DNA of 64,000 nucleotides. Origin: Hybos culiciformis (Eukaryota; Arthropoda; Insecta; Diptera; Hybotidae). This document shows, piece after piece, positions 1-13,731 of this stretch. The stretch spans positions 93,622,750 through 93,686,749 of the forward strand of contig OZ023274.1 in NCBI GenBank assembly GCA_964007475.1, written 5' to 3'. Under the pieces are notes generated by a model. It had not been told where the DNA came from. It searched no databases and saw nothing but the letters and a program-made list of their open reading frames with translations. Position numbers and translations under genes: made by a program. The first letter of the stretch is position 1. Each line of letters opens with the position of its first letter.

Positions 1-3000
1 GATAAATTTTATTATCTATTTATTTGGAACCAATTAATAAAACTACAATCTTAAATTAAGAATGTACATAAAACGTATTTTGATTCTTGTAAAGAATATT
101 GTTAATTGCCAGTCTAATAAAATAATAATGTCTTTATAATTGCTTTTAAAATATTTTAAGTATCTTAAAGCTTATTTTAAATAATTTTAAAACTATCTAT
201 CCACTTCAACCTCTTAATTTATCAAATATTTTTCTTCAATTAAATCGGCACATTATGTTCATTAATTGGATGCTAAATTCTAATTATATAGAAAAAAATA
301 TTTTAAAAAATTATATTTAATAATGTAGATTTTTTTTTTTTTTTTTTGACCAGACAAAATTTAAAGAGGCCAAAAAAACAAGTATATATGTACATATGTT
401 TATTTTAAAAAAAAATTATATTAAAAAAAAAAAATTATAAATTGAATACCTAATAAATAATAAAATATCAATTTTAGAGCATAATTTCAATAAATCTATG
501 CTTTGAAAAAAAAAAAGTTGGCATATTATAAGAAATAAAATTTTAAAATCTTTAAATAGAATGAATATTTGTAGAAATATACATATAATTTTATTGGTAT
601 ATATATAGATATATTTTTTAGCAGCAGCATAAAAACATAAAATAAAATTATCGCATTATGCTTTGATTAAAGATAATAATTTAGCAAATTTGTTTGTAGC
701 CTTAAGAAACATTTTTTGTTTTTTTTTTTTTTAACTTTATATTTTATTTTTCTATGCGCCACCAAAATATTTATATAATTTCGATTAAAATGATCAAAGT
801 GATCAAATCAATCAATTAAATATTATATTTTTGGAGTTCGAATTTATTGGAACAAAAAATAAAATTATTGTCGCAAATTAGAACAAAAATAATATCTTTA
901 CATTGTAAGCAAAAACATATTATTTTTTGTTTTTTGATATTACTTAAAATGGTTAAATCTGGTGCAATTATAATGTCACGTAATTTAATTTTTTTCTATA
1001 TATTTGGCATGTTATTAGGGTGAGAAAATAAAAAAAATACTTCTCGTGCTTTAAGATCATAAAAATATTGAAAAAAAAAAATAAATAAATAAATTACGCC
1101 AAAACATACTATGGTTATTGAACTCTATATATAGTGTAGGTTAAATGATAAAAGGCACCTTGAAATAAATGCACAATCAAAACCTTGTCTTGGTTGGTTA
1201 GATCTCGTGGAAATTCTGTCTATATTTTGGTAATGTTTAACTGATTAAGTGTGCGTGCATGCCATTATAATTTTCAAACAATAACTACGATTTTTGGCGC
1301 CAATAATTATTTACAAAATTCAGATTTATATTTATGTTTGTTTGATTTTCAAAAATATCAATCGTTTTAAATGAAAACACTAAAACTGATATTAAAATTA
1401 GAAACACTTTACAAAATTTTTTTTTTGGGTAAAAATAGAAATAGTTATATTGCTTTAGTTTTGAAATATCTAATAAATTTTTTTTTTTTTCATACATTTA
1501 TTATATTTATTTTATGATTAATTTAACTAATTAGAAAGTTCACATTAAATTTAGTTTCTTGTATAATTAAAATAAAATTTTAGCTGCAACAGTGGTATAA
1601 AATAAAACTTATATTCAAATTCAAATCCTATATAATCAGTAGTTAGTAAAACTTTATTTATATGAAAAAAAAAAAAAGATTTATTTATTTTTTGAATATA
1701 TTAATGTAAAATAGATACTATTATTCCGGCTTTGGATTTTTTTTGTATGTTGCCTACTTGAATAAATTAATTATGGTCACATTGATTGTTATACATTAAT
1801 TTATTTTTTTATTTTTTCATATAAACTATTTACGATATTATCGCAATAATATATAACAAATAAAACTTATAAACGAAATTATTAAATAAGCAATAATGTG
1901 TTAATTAACAAAACAATTCAAAATGTGGGAAGCATTAAAAAAAATTATTTCCCGGAATTGCATAAATCAAAAAAAAAAAAAAAGAATTAGAATAATATAA
2001 CTAAGTAAATTATATTGTATAATTTAAATCAATTATTTTGTATGCTATGATTTTAATAATCATTAAACATTATTCCTTATTTTGCATTTCATTAATCAAA
2101 AATATATATTATATTTATTATAATTTAAATCAATTTATTTTTTTCATTTTAAATTGCTATTGTCTATGTGTAATATAACAATCGAGATATTTTCGATCAA
2201 TCATTCTCAGTTTCCTTACATTAAGTATAGTTGAGGTGAAGTGATAATTTAACTCCAACCTTATTGATATTAGATATAAATATAAAAAAAAATTTTATTG
2301 ATCAATTATATTTAGATCAATTCGCCACTTATGAATAATATACCATTATAATAATATTTTATAATCAGATCAAATTGCATAAATAAAATTTCTTTCATTA
2401 GAACATTTTTTCTATAATATAAAATTTAAAATTTATTAAAATTCGGTTACCTCTATTAATCACACTGTGAATTTTCGCAAAAGGGATTACATATTTATGT
2501 AATTTAAATCTTAAGTATAATATACAAAATGTAAAATATTTTTGATTAAATGTTGTCTTAGCTACTTTTTAACTATGACAGGTTTTTATTTTTTTTATTT
2601 TTTGATCGTTACTTGACTTAAAGAAGTAATCATGTATCAAATTGTTATTATCTTTCGAGTATGTAGAGGGTTATAAATTTAATTTCCTCTCATATTGGAT
2701 TTAATTAGTTTTATAAAACATTATGTATGTGTTTTATAACATTTTATATTAAACATTTTAATATTTTATATTATGCTAAATATTTAAGAAGTTATATGTA
2801 TAGTTCCAACAGTTATAATAACCGATTTATTAAAATTTATATTCATATAGTAATGTAAAAACAAACTAATTTAAGTATATTATTTCAGCTTACAGAGTCC
2901 AACCAAAAAAAAAAACCTGATACGATAAAAATTGTTTTAATCCATTTTATTTTATGCATACTTTCATGTAAATCACATACACTCAAGTAATATATACCTA

Positions 3001-6000
3001 TAATAATGTTTTCTTTAATTCAACCGTGTCATATCTAACAGGCTACTGTATACAAGATCATTTTAATTTTCAGATAAACAGCACGGTACCATATCAAATC
3101 AAAATATAACGTTTATCTTGAATCTAAAATCCATAATGTATGCATTTCCTTTTAATTGAATAGAATTCTGCATTAAAATTTCATTTTCATTAGGGTTATA
3201 AACTTAATAACCAAAATTTAAGAAATTATTATTTATATTTACAATGTTAAACACATTACTAAAAGTCTTATCATATCATTATTATTATTATTTTTAAACT
3301 GGTGCATTCTAATTTATCTAATTTGATATTTTTATAAGCATAATATTCGACGATGAACCATTAGAAAAAAAAATTGCAGCAAATTAAGTTTATTAAATTA
3401 TTAAGCAAACAATTTTTTGAAAAATTCTTGTATGTTAGTTTTCCTAAATTTTTATATTTTCAACAATGTGTGAATTTTTTAATTCAGGGAGAATTAACAA
3501 TTAAAAACATAATGTATATTTAGCATTGTTAATTTACCGTGTTGCACAATATAAAATTATAATAATGCATCAAATTTCGTGAATCCATTTTCAGGTGTTT
3601 TAATATTCAGACACGATATTAAAATATCCATTTAACAAAATTTATTCATTTCCACGAAAAAAAAAAGCATGAATATCATATAGTTAATATTAATAATAAT
3701 TTTATTATGATAATCAACTTATTTTATATTCGCTTGCTTGAAGTAAAAGTCTACAGACATCAAAATTATGATAATAATGTTAATCAAACAAATTTCGAAA
3801 CATATATATTCAACTAATTTTAATGAAAAATTATTTGATAATGCAGATATATTATATTTTCACGTTAGGATGTAATTTGGCGTAGTTACATGTGTAAAAT
3901 GTAACCAAAATAGAAAAGTGAAAAATATTAAGCCTGCGGAATTAACAAAAATAATGTTTTATTTTATTAAATTAATAGAAAATTGTAAAAAAAAAGAAAA
4001 TGAACACATATAAAACAGCAGTCAGTCGGGCTATAAAAATGTTAAACTAAAATATAAACAGTGACAAACTTTATAAAAAATAAGATAAAATTCTGTTTAA
4101 ATCATCTTTTAAATTTAATAATTTTCAATTAATTTCAACATTAGTTCTTGTTTTCAAATCATCAATTATTCATTAATTTAATCAGAGTTTAAAAATTAGC
4201 AAAATATTTTAATTCTTCCATAGTTTTCTTTTAATTCAAATATTTCAATCATGTTAGAATTTTTAAATAAACCAGCAAGTACCTATTCTATGTTAAGCTT
4301 TTAATAACATTAGAGAGCTATTTATAGGAAATATTTTCTATTACAATAATCTAACTAAGTTAATAAATAAATGTATACCTTATTTTTAAAAATGCTGTTA
4401 AATAAAAAAAACACATTGTAGGCGTGTAAAACTTTTGTTCCGCAAAATTAGTAGTAATTATAATTTTAAGGTCCAGTTCAAGGAGAATTTCAATTAAATT
4501 TTAAAATTGATACCGCCTAAAGTTTTCTTTTATTATTCTGTAATCACAGTGAATAAAAATAAAAAAATCCTATTGGCCTTTCCTATTTAAAAAAAAAAAA
4601 CTTGATTCCAAATAAAGATAAATAGAAAATTTTGATCATAAACAAAAATGCATATAATTGGATTTAAGAGACTTCAAATCCTAAATAGAAGTGAATTTTA
4701 TTATGTAATAATTACTAATTAAGTATAAAAATTGTACTAAAAATTACATATTAATGTAATAATCATATTTAATTTAACATATTTAGATGATTGTGTTGCA
4801 ATGCTAAGTAATCATCAAAAAAAAAATGCGTTACAAAGATTTATATGACAATTTGTCAACTATTTAAAATACGATGGTAGGCGCCAATATTTTATAATTA
4901 TAATTTATTCAATTAATATTTATAAAATAATGTCAATTTGTTGTGTTAAAAATGTTGACAAATTTAAAAATTCCGTGATTTATTGATCAACAAAACGAAC
5001 AAATATTATTTAGATTATCTTATATCTCTACTCACAGTAAAAAATTCAAAATTTGTATAAAGTAAATAAAACTTATTAAAATTGCCAAAATTTTCTGAAA
5101 ATAATAATTAAAAAATATTCCAATTCAATTTTCTAGTTATTTCGAAAATTTAATAATTTTTTTTAAATGAAATAAGAAATCATTTATTTTTTAGGCATCC
5201 TACGGCTATTTCGTAAATAAATATAGTATAAGTTCATTGAAATAAAATTCAAAATTAATGAAGTGGTACAGTTTATTTTTTTTTTTTTTTCACTTTTTTA
5301 AGAATTAAAATGATAATTGATGTAGTTCAAGATCATTATTATGCCATAATATTAATTTATTAACTTAGAGATAAATAGTTAAATAGAAAACAATTTTTTA
5401 TACAGCAATTAGCAAAGATTATCTTTGACATATTAACTAAACTACTGAAATATTTATTATAACGTTATAATAAATAAGATATAGATATTTGTAATTTATA
5501 TGCATGGAATTAAAAAACAAAATTCCTTTAAGGTGTAATTACCTATATATGTATATGATTTTTTTTTCTTTACTTTAGGAAATGACTGAAATTCATAAAC
5601 TCAAGGGCAAATTTATGTGAATTTGTCAGCTATTCAGTTTCCTAAAACTACTACTCAAGTATTTATATATATTGAAATATAGGTGCTATTTAAAAAATAA
5701 TTTAGAAAAACGTAATCTGATTGACATTAATATCGTTCATTTAAAAATTTAAATTTACTTATACATCATTATGTTTACATAAACCGCAGTAAACATGTTT
5801 GTAAGTAAGAAATCAAAAGAACATATTTTAACATGTTAACATATAAAATAAATAAATGAACAAAGTTAAAATAACATTTTATATATAAAGTAAATAAATA
5901 TATCGAATGAATATATGGTAAAAGTAAACTATTTAATGCGAACCAAATAATATTCCTACTAGCTGGATGTGTAGCTTAAGATACATATATTAATGTCAAC

Positions 6001-7462
6001 AAAAAACCGTTTTAATGATTTGATAAAATTCTGCGAAAAATTTACCCAATAAAATTCGTTTAATTAAATTAACACACTAAAATTTAGTTTTCAGATTATC
6101 AAAACCATTTTTTAAATTAATTAATTAAATAAATTTCGATCAAACATAATGTGTAGAATTCAAATAAATATGAATTATCTTTCTTTCAAAAATGAATAAA
6201 CCAAGGAATATTCAAATAACATAGAAATATTAGATTCTAAATTAAACGTCTTTACAATTGTTTAGTTCATTTGATATAAAAAAAATATTCGCTACATTTC
6301 AATCGATTGCAACATTACTAATTTAAATATCGAAATTAATAGTACAATGTAATCAAACAAATAAATATTGAATAATAGTATGTTTCTATTAAACCGTTGA
6401 AAACATTTCTATAATTATTTTTTCTATGTATAATTGTCGCATTCTGGAACATAAAAATTTCATAATGTTCTATGTTTTTTCAATAAAACATATTGTAAGT
6501 TTTGTAATAAATTTGTATAAAATCCGGTATTATTTATTAATTACAAAATGCCATCTAAACATCTTTATTTTGTCAATTATAATCTCATTCTAACTAGGTA
6601 TTTATTTATTCTAATTATATTTTTCAATGAGAAAACTTCTTATTTTTTTGTTAATAAAAATAATAATTCTTTGTATGCAAAAATTTAGAACTATTATTTT
6701 TTTAATTTTTTTCTTTTAATTTTGATAAATTAACATAAATTTCCTCAAGTTCATCAATTATTATTAAAAAAAATAATGTTATTGCATAAAAAAAAATAAA
6801 AACTATTTATGCATAAATTCATTGAACAATTTGTTTTTACATTGTACAAAATAATATATCCACAAATGTGGTGTATACCTTTGAAAAAAGAAACAAAAAT
6901 TTAATAAATTCTTAACAAAAAAATAAACTTTATTTTAAAGAAATAATAAAGAATATAATTAAAACTTTTTTTTTCTTAAAACATAAAAATAAAAATAAAA
7001 ATACAAGCGCGCGCGCTTATATCTCTAATTATTATTATTTTTTTGTATTTTGAATAATATTCTGTTAAGTATTTTGATTATTGGTGTGATTGTTTTTTTT
7101 TTTTTGTGTTATTTTTAACAAGACAATGTTAATGTAAGTTAGTAATAAATAGATTTTTTATTAAATTGAATGTGAAGAAAATTCTTATATAAATATGAAA
7201 GAAATAATGTTGATTGGCACAAATGCCGTTATCACCCATCTATCCTCTTCTTTCTATGCGTCATATTCTACGGTGTGTATTCGGGTTATCTATTTTAGAA
7301 TGATGTTTTGATTCGTGATTCAGCATCAGTTATATGGCTTTCAATATCATAACATTGAATGTCCCCAAAAATGACCAAACAGCTCAGCAACAATATTGAT
7401 CAAAAAGTATTTAAGGCGAAAATGATGAGCGAAAATCATTTGTGGGGCAAAAAATCACAATA
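1..7462. other. AT-rich non-coding stretch, no gene seen
   Basis: I see no coding region, RNA gene or clear transposon here. The sequence is about 80% A+T with many poly(A) and poly(T) runs. The only long open frame (1285-1497, minus) is driven by such runs and has no domain character. A short (GC)n run sits at 7007-7016. Around 7210-7460 the composition becomes less AT-rich without an interpretable frame, just before the fold-back repeat. Confidence 0.6.
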
Positions 7463-7650
7463 TTAGAGTACGATTCAAATCACTTGACCAATCCGTTATG
7501 CAAAGTTTTCCCTTTCCATTACAAAATTCCATACAAAATTGCATGATCTTTTTTTCTTAAATAATTTCCCCTAAATTTTGTATGGAATTTGTAATGGAAA
7601 GGGAAAGCTTTGCGTAACAAATTGGTCAAGTGATTTGAATCGTACTCTAA
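7463..7650. mobile_element. Fold-back (palindromic MITE-like) element
   Basis: Two nearly perfect inverted arms, 7463-7540 and 7574-7650, flank a spacer of about 33 bp. The outer ends read TTAGAGTACGATTCAAATCA and its reverse complement. The arms match base for base except for a few positions, for example CCGTTATG against CGTAACAA. There is no coding capacity. This structure is typical of a fold-back MITE. I could not settle a target-site duplication, so the superfamily is unknown. A transcript would form a hairpin of more than 70 bp. Confidence 0.75.
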
Positions 7651-10600
7651 CAAACTATAGATTCAATTGATACAAACAAAGAAATGTTAAATGTATAGAA
7701 GAATTTTACATGTAAAAACCGCATAAACCCACAATGAATCTTAACTAAATTTACTTGAATTTACAACAAAATAATTGTGGATGTAAATTATTGAAATTAA
7801 ATAAAGAAAAGAAATATATATTTGACCAAAAACTATCAACCTTGATATTGTATCTGACTTTACTTTATTATTATTACAATTTGTAAATAAATATATAAGA
7901 AACGAAAAAAAAAAAAAATTGTACACATTTTTGTATAATGTTTGGACTGCTTTTTTTTTTTTGTTCGTAATAAGAATTGGTAATGCAGCGGCAATAATAA
8001 AATTGTTAACAGAAATAACATTTTTTTTTTCTTATTATTAAAGAAAAAAAAAAACAAAATAATATAATTATTATAGACAGATCTGGTGAAGGTTCTAAAT
8101 TACAAAAAAAAAAAAAAAAACTAAACGTAACGAACTTATAATAACAAAAAAAAATGAAAAAACTTTGCCTCGCCACTCCTTGAAGGTCAAACATCACCTC
8201 GTGTTCAATATATAAATGATTTCAATAATATTTTTTTTTTTTTAATTTTTGATTTCTTTTTTTGTTTTTTTCTTTTTTTTTAACTCAAACTTATATCAAC
8301 TTTTATGGTATAAAGTTTATATATTATTTATTATATTAAAACTAAAATTATTATAATTATTAATTTTTATAAATTATTTGTTGTTCATTTTAAACAGAAT
8401 TTTCTCAGCATATTAAAAAATTTTTTTTTCCTTTTTCTTTTTTAAATATTTCACGCAAATTAGTGTTTAATACTTGAACTTCAGTCCCAAAAAATTACAA
8501 ATTATTTAGTTATTAAAAAAAAGAACAAAATAAAAAAAGAAAAGAAAAACAGGAAATTAATGAAATGTCGTGTAAATTAAATTTGTTCCAATAATATTCG
8601 AATTATTATTTAATATCAATTTTGGGTGCCCTTGGATGAAGCCAGTTATCTTTATATGAGTTGACTAATTGTCTCTTTCATTATATACATATATGTAAAA
8701 TCTCTAATCTATATGCCTCATAATTTTTTTTGTTTTTCATAATTCTAATTAATTATAATTTCTATTATTTAATTAAAACATTGATTTAAGATAAGAGTTT
8801 CCATAGATTGTGTCCAGAAAGCTATACTACTTGAAATTGAATCGATACTGACGTATAAAATTTTCAAAAGAAATTCTTGTCTCATGACGCTACATAGAAT
8901 TATTGTATAATTCTTAGGGTTGTTGTTAATTGCATAAATTTGGAAACGACATTAATTATAAACAAAATATATTAAAAAAAAAAAAATTAAACACTGCAAA
9001 CTGTAGAGTAATAGAGTATTTGAACGAGTTGCATAGTTTTTTGATTTTAACGAAATTCGACTAAATTAAAAGAAAATTAAAAACACAAGATATAAAGAAA
9101 TTAGCTTTAATTACTATAATTAATGTGGCTTCAAACTGTCTATTCTAATCTAACTAAACTGTATGTATATAAAGGCTGTATAGTAATAGAGATATTAACT
9201 AAATTCGAGCAATATTAATTTAAAATTTAAAGAAAGATATGTAGAAAAACTTTAAACACTGTATTTATTACGGCTTCAAACAGTCTAATCTATAAGAAAT
9301 TCAGTATTATATGTACACATTTATTATTTTTTATATAAAATTGCTTTACACAACTATTATTATTTTAACGACATATGAAATGTTAAACATTTTTGTAATT
9401 TTCTTTAATATTTTCATCATTTTTTATGCCTTTTAAAAAATGAAAGCAAATAAAAAGTATTTATATTGGTTGAATGCAACACAAGATATTTTCGTTATGT
9501 ACTTTTTTTTTTTTTTCAATAAAATTATTATTATGATAATATTATATAAAATATACGCACTTTCTCATAGCAAATTTTTAATTGAAAAATACAGTTTTAA
9601 ACATAATTACAAATATCGCTGAAGTTGAAGGAAAATGTCTTAAATATTAATGGAATGATTTTAAGTTTGTATATGTGATTTTATAAATATAGATATTCCA
9701 GACCAAAATATAAAACCAAACGTAATATGCTCCGCAACAATGGCATTCGTAATGTAACTATATTGTTATTTTTAATCTTGATAAGAAGCAGGACCGATGT
9801 AGATAGGACAGATAACTAATTATGATTATTTTATGAGAAATTATTCAATTTTATTGAAATACTACTTGAGGATACAAATTTGTACGATAATATTAATATG
9901 AAGATAAAATATAGACAAAGTTTAATAAAAATCTAAGTTAAAACAAGTATCGAAAATTTTTTTAACATTTCTCTTCTTAACCATTGATTTTAATATTTTT
10001 ATTTACCAAGTATAAAAAAATTAAATATTACTATTTATATGCATTCATTTGTTGCAAATGAAAATGATTTAATACAAAATTATGCAAAACAAAAAAAAAT
10101 ATTTTTTTCTTCGATTTTTCCATGCAAACATATGAATTCATTAAAAACTATACATAGTTATTCAGGCGCCTCCTTATGTCAAAGATCACAGATGTATTTT
10201 CAATTTACCGTCATTAAATTTATTTTGATTTAAATAGGAATTCATAAAATGTGATAGTTGAACTTTAATAAAGAAGAAATAAAAAGCAATAATTGTTCTT
10301 AAATAAATGGAAAAAAAAAAGTTGATATTTTTGTATGTACAAATAATAAATAATTCCCAAAAACACTAAATGTTACGCTAATTGCGAATCACAACTTGAA
10401 AACAGTAATTTCAATCTGACCATGCAGCAAGCAGATAAGATATCATCTTATGCTCCTCATTTGGAAGTATCCCAAATGAAAATCATATTTTTATTAAAAC
10501 TTCAATATCAATAACTACGAGCTTTACTTTACCCACTTACCAATACTTTCATTTAATTGTTTTACGTAACTATGAAACCTTTAATTTGATTTACTTCAAA

Positions 10601-10797
10601 CAACAATTCTTGCCCATTTTTTAATTCTCGGGAATTGCCCTGGTAGATATTTTTTTTTTTTTTTTAACTAATTTCAATACAAATTTCGAACTTTAATCTA
10701 TTTTCTGCAAAATTAATCCGCTCTTTAAACTTTAAACTTATTAAAGTGCGTTGTTCTAAAAAAAAAAAAGGATTTAATCGTTACTATGACCAATCTC
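7651..10797. other. AT-rich non-coding stretch upstream of the secreted-protein pair
   Basis: There is no supported gene. Open frames at 7741-8197 (minus) and 9440-10233 (plus) are made of poly(T)-encoded Phe/Lys runs. At 10436-10456 there is a palindromic GATA pair (AGATAAG followed by ATCTTAT), about 480 bp before the first ATG. It could be a distal enhancer site for the downstream gene, but this is only suggestive. Confidence 0.45.
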
Positions 10798-10885
10798 AAG
10801 ATAACGATAGATAATTAAATTGTTATCATTTGCAGAATATTCTCATATAAATATGACTCGAAGGTATTTTGAAATTAGTAGTAAA
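10798..10885 (+). promoter_or_regulatory. GATA/TATA promoter of the five-unit secreted protein gene
   Basis: The block contains AGATAA (10799), CGATAGATAA (10805-10814), TTATCA (10823-10828) and a TATA box TATAAATA (10846-10853). About 28 bp further on lies a conserved AATTAGTAGT that may contain the start site. The same arrangement, nearly base for base, precedes the paralogous gene (13606-13692) while surrounding DNA differs, so it is probably under selection. Clustered GATA sites next to a TATA box are common in insect midgut and fat-body genes; tissue is an inference. Confidence 0.7.
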
Positions 10886-10937
10886 TTTTATTCAACAAAA
10901 ATACATTTCGGTTAATATTTTTATAACAAACAACCAA

Positions 10938-12914
10938 ATGAAACTTCAAATTGCCTTATTTTGTATTTATGCCATTACGGTAAGTAAAGAAATATATTTA
11001 TTCGGTTAACGGCTGGATAAGTGTTATGGAATTAGTGTATAGCAATGGAATTATCTAAGTCTAAGACATTATATTTTAGCTAATAAGTGCTGCAGAACTA
11101 GTATATAAAACATAGTTTTAAACACGTTTGAAGTATTTAAAGATCTGTATGTTGTAGCTAATATTCCATTCGCATTATTTTATTAATTAAAGACATATTT
11201 TAATCCATTTTCTTAAGTTAATAAATTTTTTTTAAACAAAATTATTTTACATATTTATTAGGCTCCGGTGAAATCCGTTGAAAGCCTAAGCCTGACTCCT
11301 CAAGAATGTATAGACATCGGGGAATCTCTTACAGAACATGATTGTGGAAAAATGATGGATGCTTTAAGAAAAAGTCAAGACACATATGTACATCTTATTC
11401 AATACAATCCTGAGTGTATCAGAAGTACTTTTCTCGACGCCAAAGTCAAATTATTCAGTAGTGTTAGACAATGTACTTTTAAAACAACAGAAAACTGCAT
11501 AGATAAAGCTATTGTTACTTTTAATGAAACAATGGAAAAGATTTTTAAAGAAATAATGCGTTGCACTGAACAAAACACAGCAGATCTCTTGACTAATTTT
11601 GAGAATGTTCAATCCCAGGAAGCCAATGATTGTACAGAAATGGGAGAATCTGTTACGCCTGAAAATTGTCAAAAAACGATCGATGCTTTAACAAAAGGTC
11701 AAGACGCATATACACATCTGATTGAATACAATCCTGAGTGTATCAGAAGTACTTTCCTCGACGCCAAAGTTAAATTATACCAAAATGTTAGATATTGCAG
11801 TGCAAATGAAAAAACCGCAACAAAATGCGTAGAAAATTCCATTGTAACGTTTAATAAAACAATGGAAAAGATTTTTAAAGAAACAATGCGTTGCACTGAA
11901 CAAAACACAGCAGATCTCTTGACTAATTTTGAGAATGTTCAATCCCAGAAAGCCAATGATTGTACAGAAATGGGAGAATCTGTTACGCCTGAAAATTGTC
12001 AAAAAACGATCGATGCTTTAACAAAAGGTCAAGACGCATATACACATCTGATTGAATACAATCCTGAGTGTATCAGAAGTACTTTCCTCGACGCCAAAGT
12101 TAAATTATACCAAAATGTTAGATATTGCAGTGCAAATGAAAAAACCGCAACAAAATGCGTAGAAAATTCCATTGTAACGTTTAATAAAACAATGGAAAAG
12201 ATTTTTAAAGAAACAATGCGTTGCACTGAACAAAACACAGCAGATCTCTTGAATAATTTTGAGAATGTTCAATCCCAGGAAGCCAATGATTGTCCAGAAA
12301 TGGGAGAATCTGTTACGCCTGAAAATTGTCAAAAAACGATCGATGCTTTAACAAAAGGTCAAGACGCATATACACATCTGATTGAATACAATCCTGAGTG
12401 TATCAGAAGTACTTTCCTCGACGCCAAAGTTAAATTATACCAAAATGTTAGATATTGCAGTGCAAATGAAAAAACCGCAACAAAATGCGTAGAAAATTCC
12501 ATTGTAACGTTTAATAAAACAATGGAAAAGATTTTTAAAGAAGCAATGCGTTGCACTGAACAAAACACAGCAGATCTCTTGACTAATTTTGAGAATGTTC
12601 AATCCCAGGAAGCCAATGATTGTACAGAAATGGGAGAATCTGTTACGCCTGAAAATTGTCAAAAAACGATCGATGCTTTAACAAAAGGTCAAGACGCATA
12701 TACACATCTGATTGAATACAATCCTGAGTGTATCAGAAGTACTTTTCTCGACGCCAAAGTTAAATTATACCAAAATGTTAGATATTGCAGTGCAAATGAA
12801 AAAACCGCAACAAAATGCGTAGAAAATTCCATTGTAACGTTTAATCGATCATTGGAAAAGATTTTAAAAGCAACAAAGCGTTGCATTAAATTGTCAAAAA
12901 TTTTTCATTTATAA
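10938..12914 (+). CDS. Secreted protein with five tandem six-cysteine units, family not recognised
   Basis: There are two coding exons. Exon 1 (10938-10979) encodes a 14-residue hydrophobic start, MKLQIALFCIYAIT, and ends at GTAAGT. Exon 2 (11262-12914) begins after TTATTAG in phase 0. The product is 564 aa. The signal peptide probably ends near residues 15-16. Five units start at residues 30, 138, 248, 358 and 468. A complete unit has six cysteines, in the contexts DCTEMG, NCQK, PECIRS, RYCS, TKCVEN and MRCTEQ, plus an N-glycosylation sequon (FNKT, FNET or FNRS). This suggests three disulfides per helical unit. Unit 1 is divergent and 108 aa long. Units 2-5 are almost identical, and the last ends in a changed, lysine-rich tail. 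No transmembrane segment follows the signal. A TsetseEP/DUF725-like secreted family is a possible comparison, but I cannot assign it. A poly(A) signal AATAAA lies at 12972. Confidence 0.85.
11631..12845 (+). repeat. 330-bp coding tandem repeat (units 2-5)
   Basis: Exact 330-bp periodicity starts at 11631, 11961, 12291 and 12621. Successive units differ by only a handful of bases, for example CAGGAAGCC/CAGAAAGCC, CTTGACTAAT/CTTGAATAAT and TGTACAG/TGTCCAG. The preceding unit (11307-11630) is 324 bp and clearly diverged in its first two thirds. The period is a multiple of three, so copy-number change keeps the reading frame. Confidence 0.9.
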
Positions 12915-12971
12915 ATAGGTGCTGAAAATTTCATTAGCTGTGTTTTTTTATTTATTAAAATAAAATATTAA

Positions 12972-12977
12972 AATAAA
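12972..12977 (+). terminator. Poly(A) signal of the five-unit gene
   Basis: AATAAA lies 58 bp after the stop codon, within a short AT-rich 3' UTR. A similar context, including a shared GCTGTGTTTT stretch, follows the paralogue's stop codon. Confidence 0.5.
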
Positions 12978-13605
12978 TAAATATACAAAAAATGAAATAT
13001 TATTGATCTTTTATTTTCAAAATTCATTTTATTCCATATACCTATAAGTTTTTAATTAAATATTTACATAATCTGTTATCAAAAAATGTAAATAAGACGA
13101 AATGAAATAAAATTTGTCGACTCTTTTTGACTAGAACACCTCATGTCATTAATGGCAATTCACAGATGACAAGCATATTTTTATTTCCTGATTAATTTTA
13201 ACCGCCATTTACATTGAAATTTTTACACAACGCTGCATTCGAACACGCTACTGTTTTTATATACCTATGTTTTTATATACCTATACCAATGTACAGCAAC
13301 GTGCGAATAATATTTTCATTAAATGGCTATAGAACAAAAATTTTTAATTTCACTGGAAATTTTAATTCTTTTTACCTTCTTTGTATATAGTTACACATTC
13401 ATGTCAAATATGAAAGATTATTTCCACCATCAATAAATTTTTTTTTTTTTATGTTTAAAAAAATAATCCATACAAAAGTAAATTATTTTAACCGAGTAAT
13501 GAAAGACTAAGTTTGAATGTGAAACTTTAATTGTTATCTCAACTAACTTAATTAAAGCAGATAACTCAAACAAAAAGACATATAATCTTTACATTGTCAA
13601 ATTTC
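12978..13605. other. Intergenic spacer between the secreted-protein paralogues
   Basis: No gene is seen. It contains a 16-bp direct duplication (GTTTTTATATACCTAT twice, about 13252-13284) and poly(T) tracts. A further AGATAA site at about 13560 precedes the next promoter. Confidence 0.5.
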
Positions 13606-13695
13606 AAGATAACGATAGATAATTAAAATGTTATCATTTGAAGAATATTTTGATATAAATATGACTTGAAGTATAATTTTCAAATTAGTAGTCAA
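13606..13695 (+). promoter_or_regulatory. GATA/TATA promoter of the single-unit secreted protein gene
   Basis: AGATAA (13607-13612), CGATAGATAA (13613-13622), TTATCA (13631-13636) and TATAAATA (13654-13661) are followed by AAATTAGTAGT near 13682. Order and spacing match the promoter at 10798-10885 almost exactly, which supports duplication of the complete gene with its control region. Confidence 0.7.
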
Positions 13696-13731
13696 TTATT
13701 GCCTTCGAGGAAAATCATAATAAATAACAAA

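Noticed and set aside
1285..1497. 70-codon open frame on the minus strand
   Set aside because: Made of Lys, Phe and Tyr codons from poly(A)/poly(T) runs; no start context, splice support or domain.
7741..8197. Three overlapping minus-strand frames rich in Phe
   Set aside because: Driven by poly(A) tracts on the + strand; typical AT-rich noise.
11451..12886. Repeated minus-strand frames of 65-75 codons inside the tandem-repeat gene
   Set aside because: Antisense shadows of the five-unit protein; they recur only because the DNA repeats.
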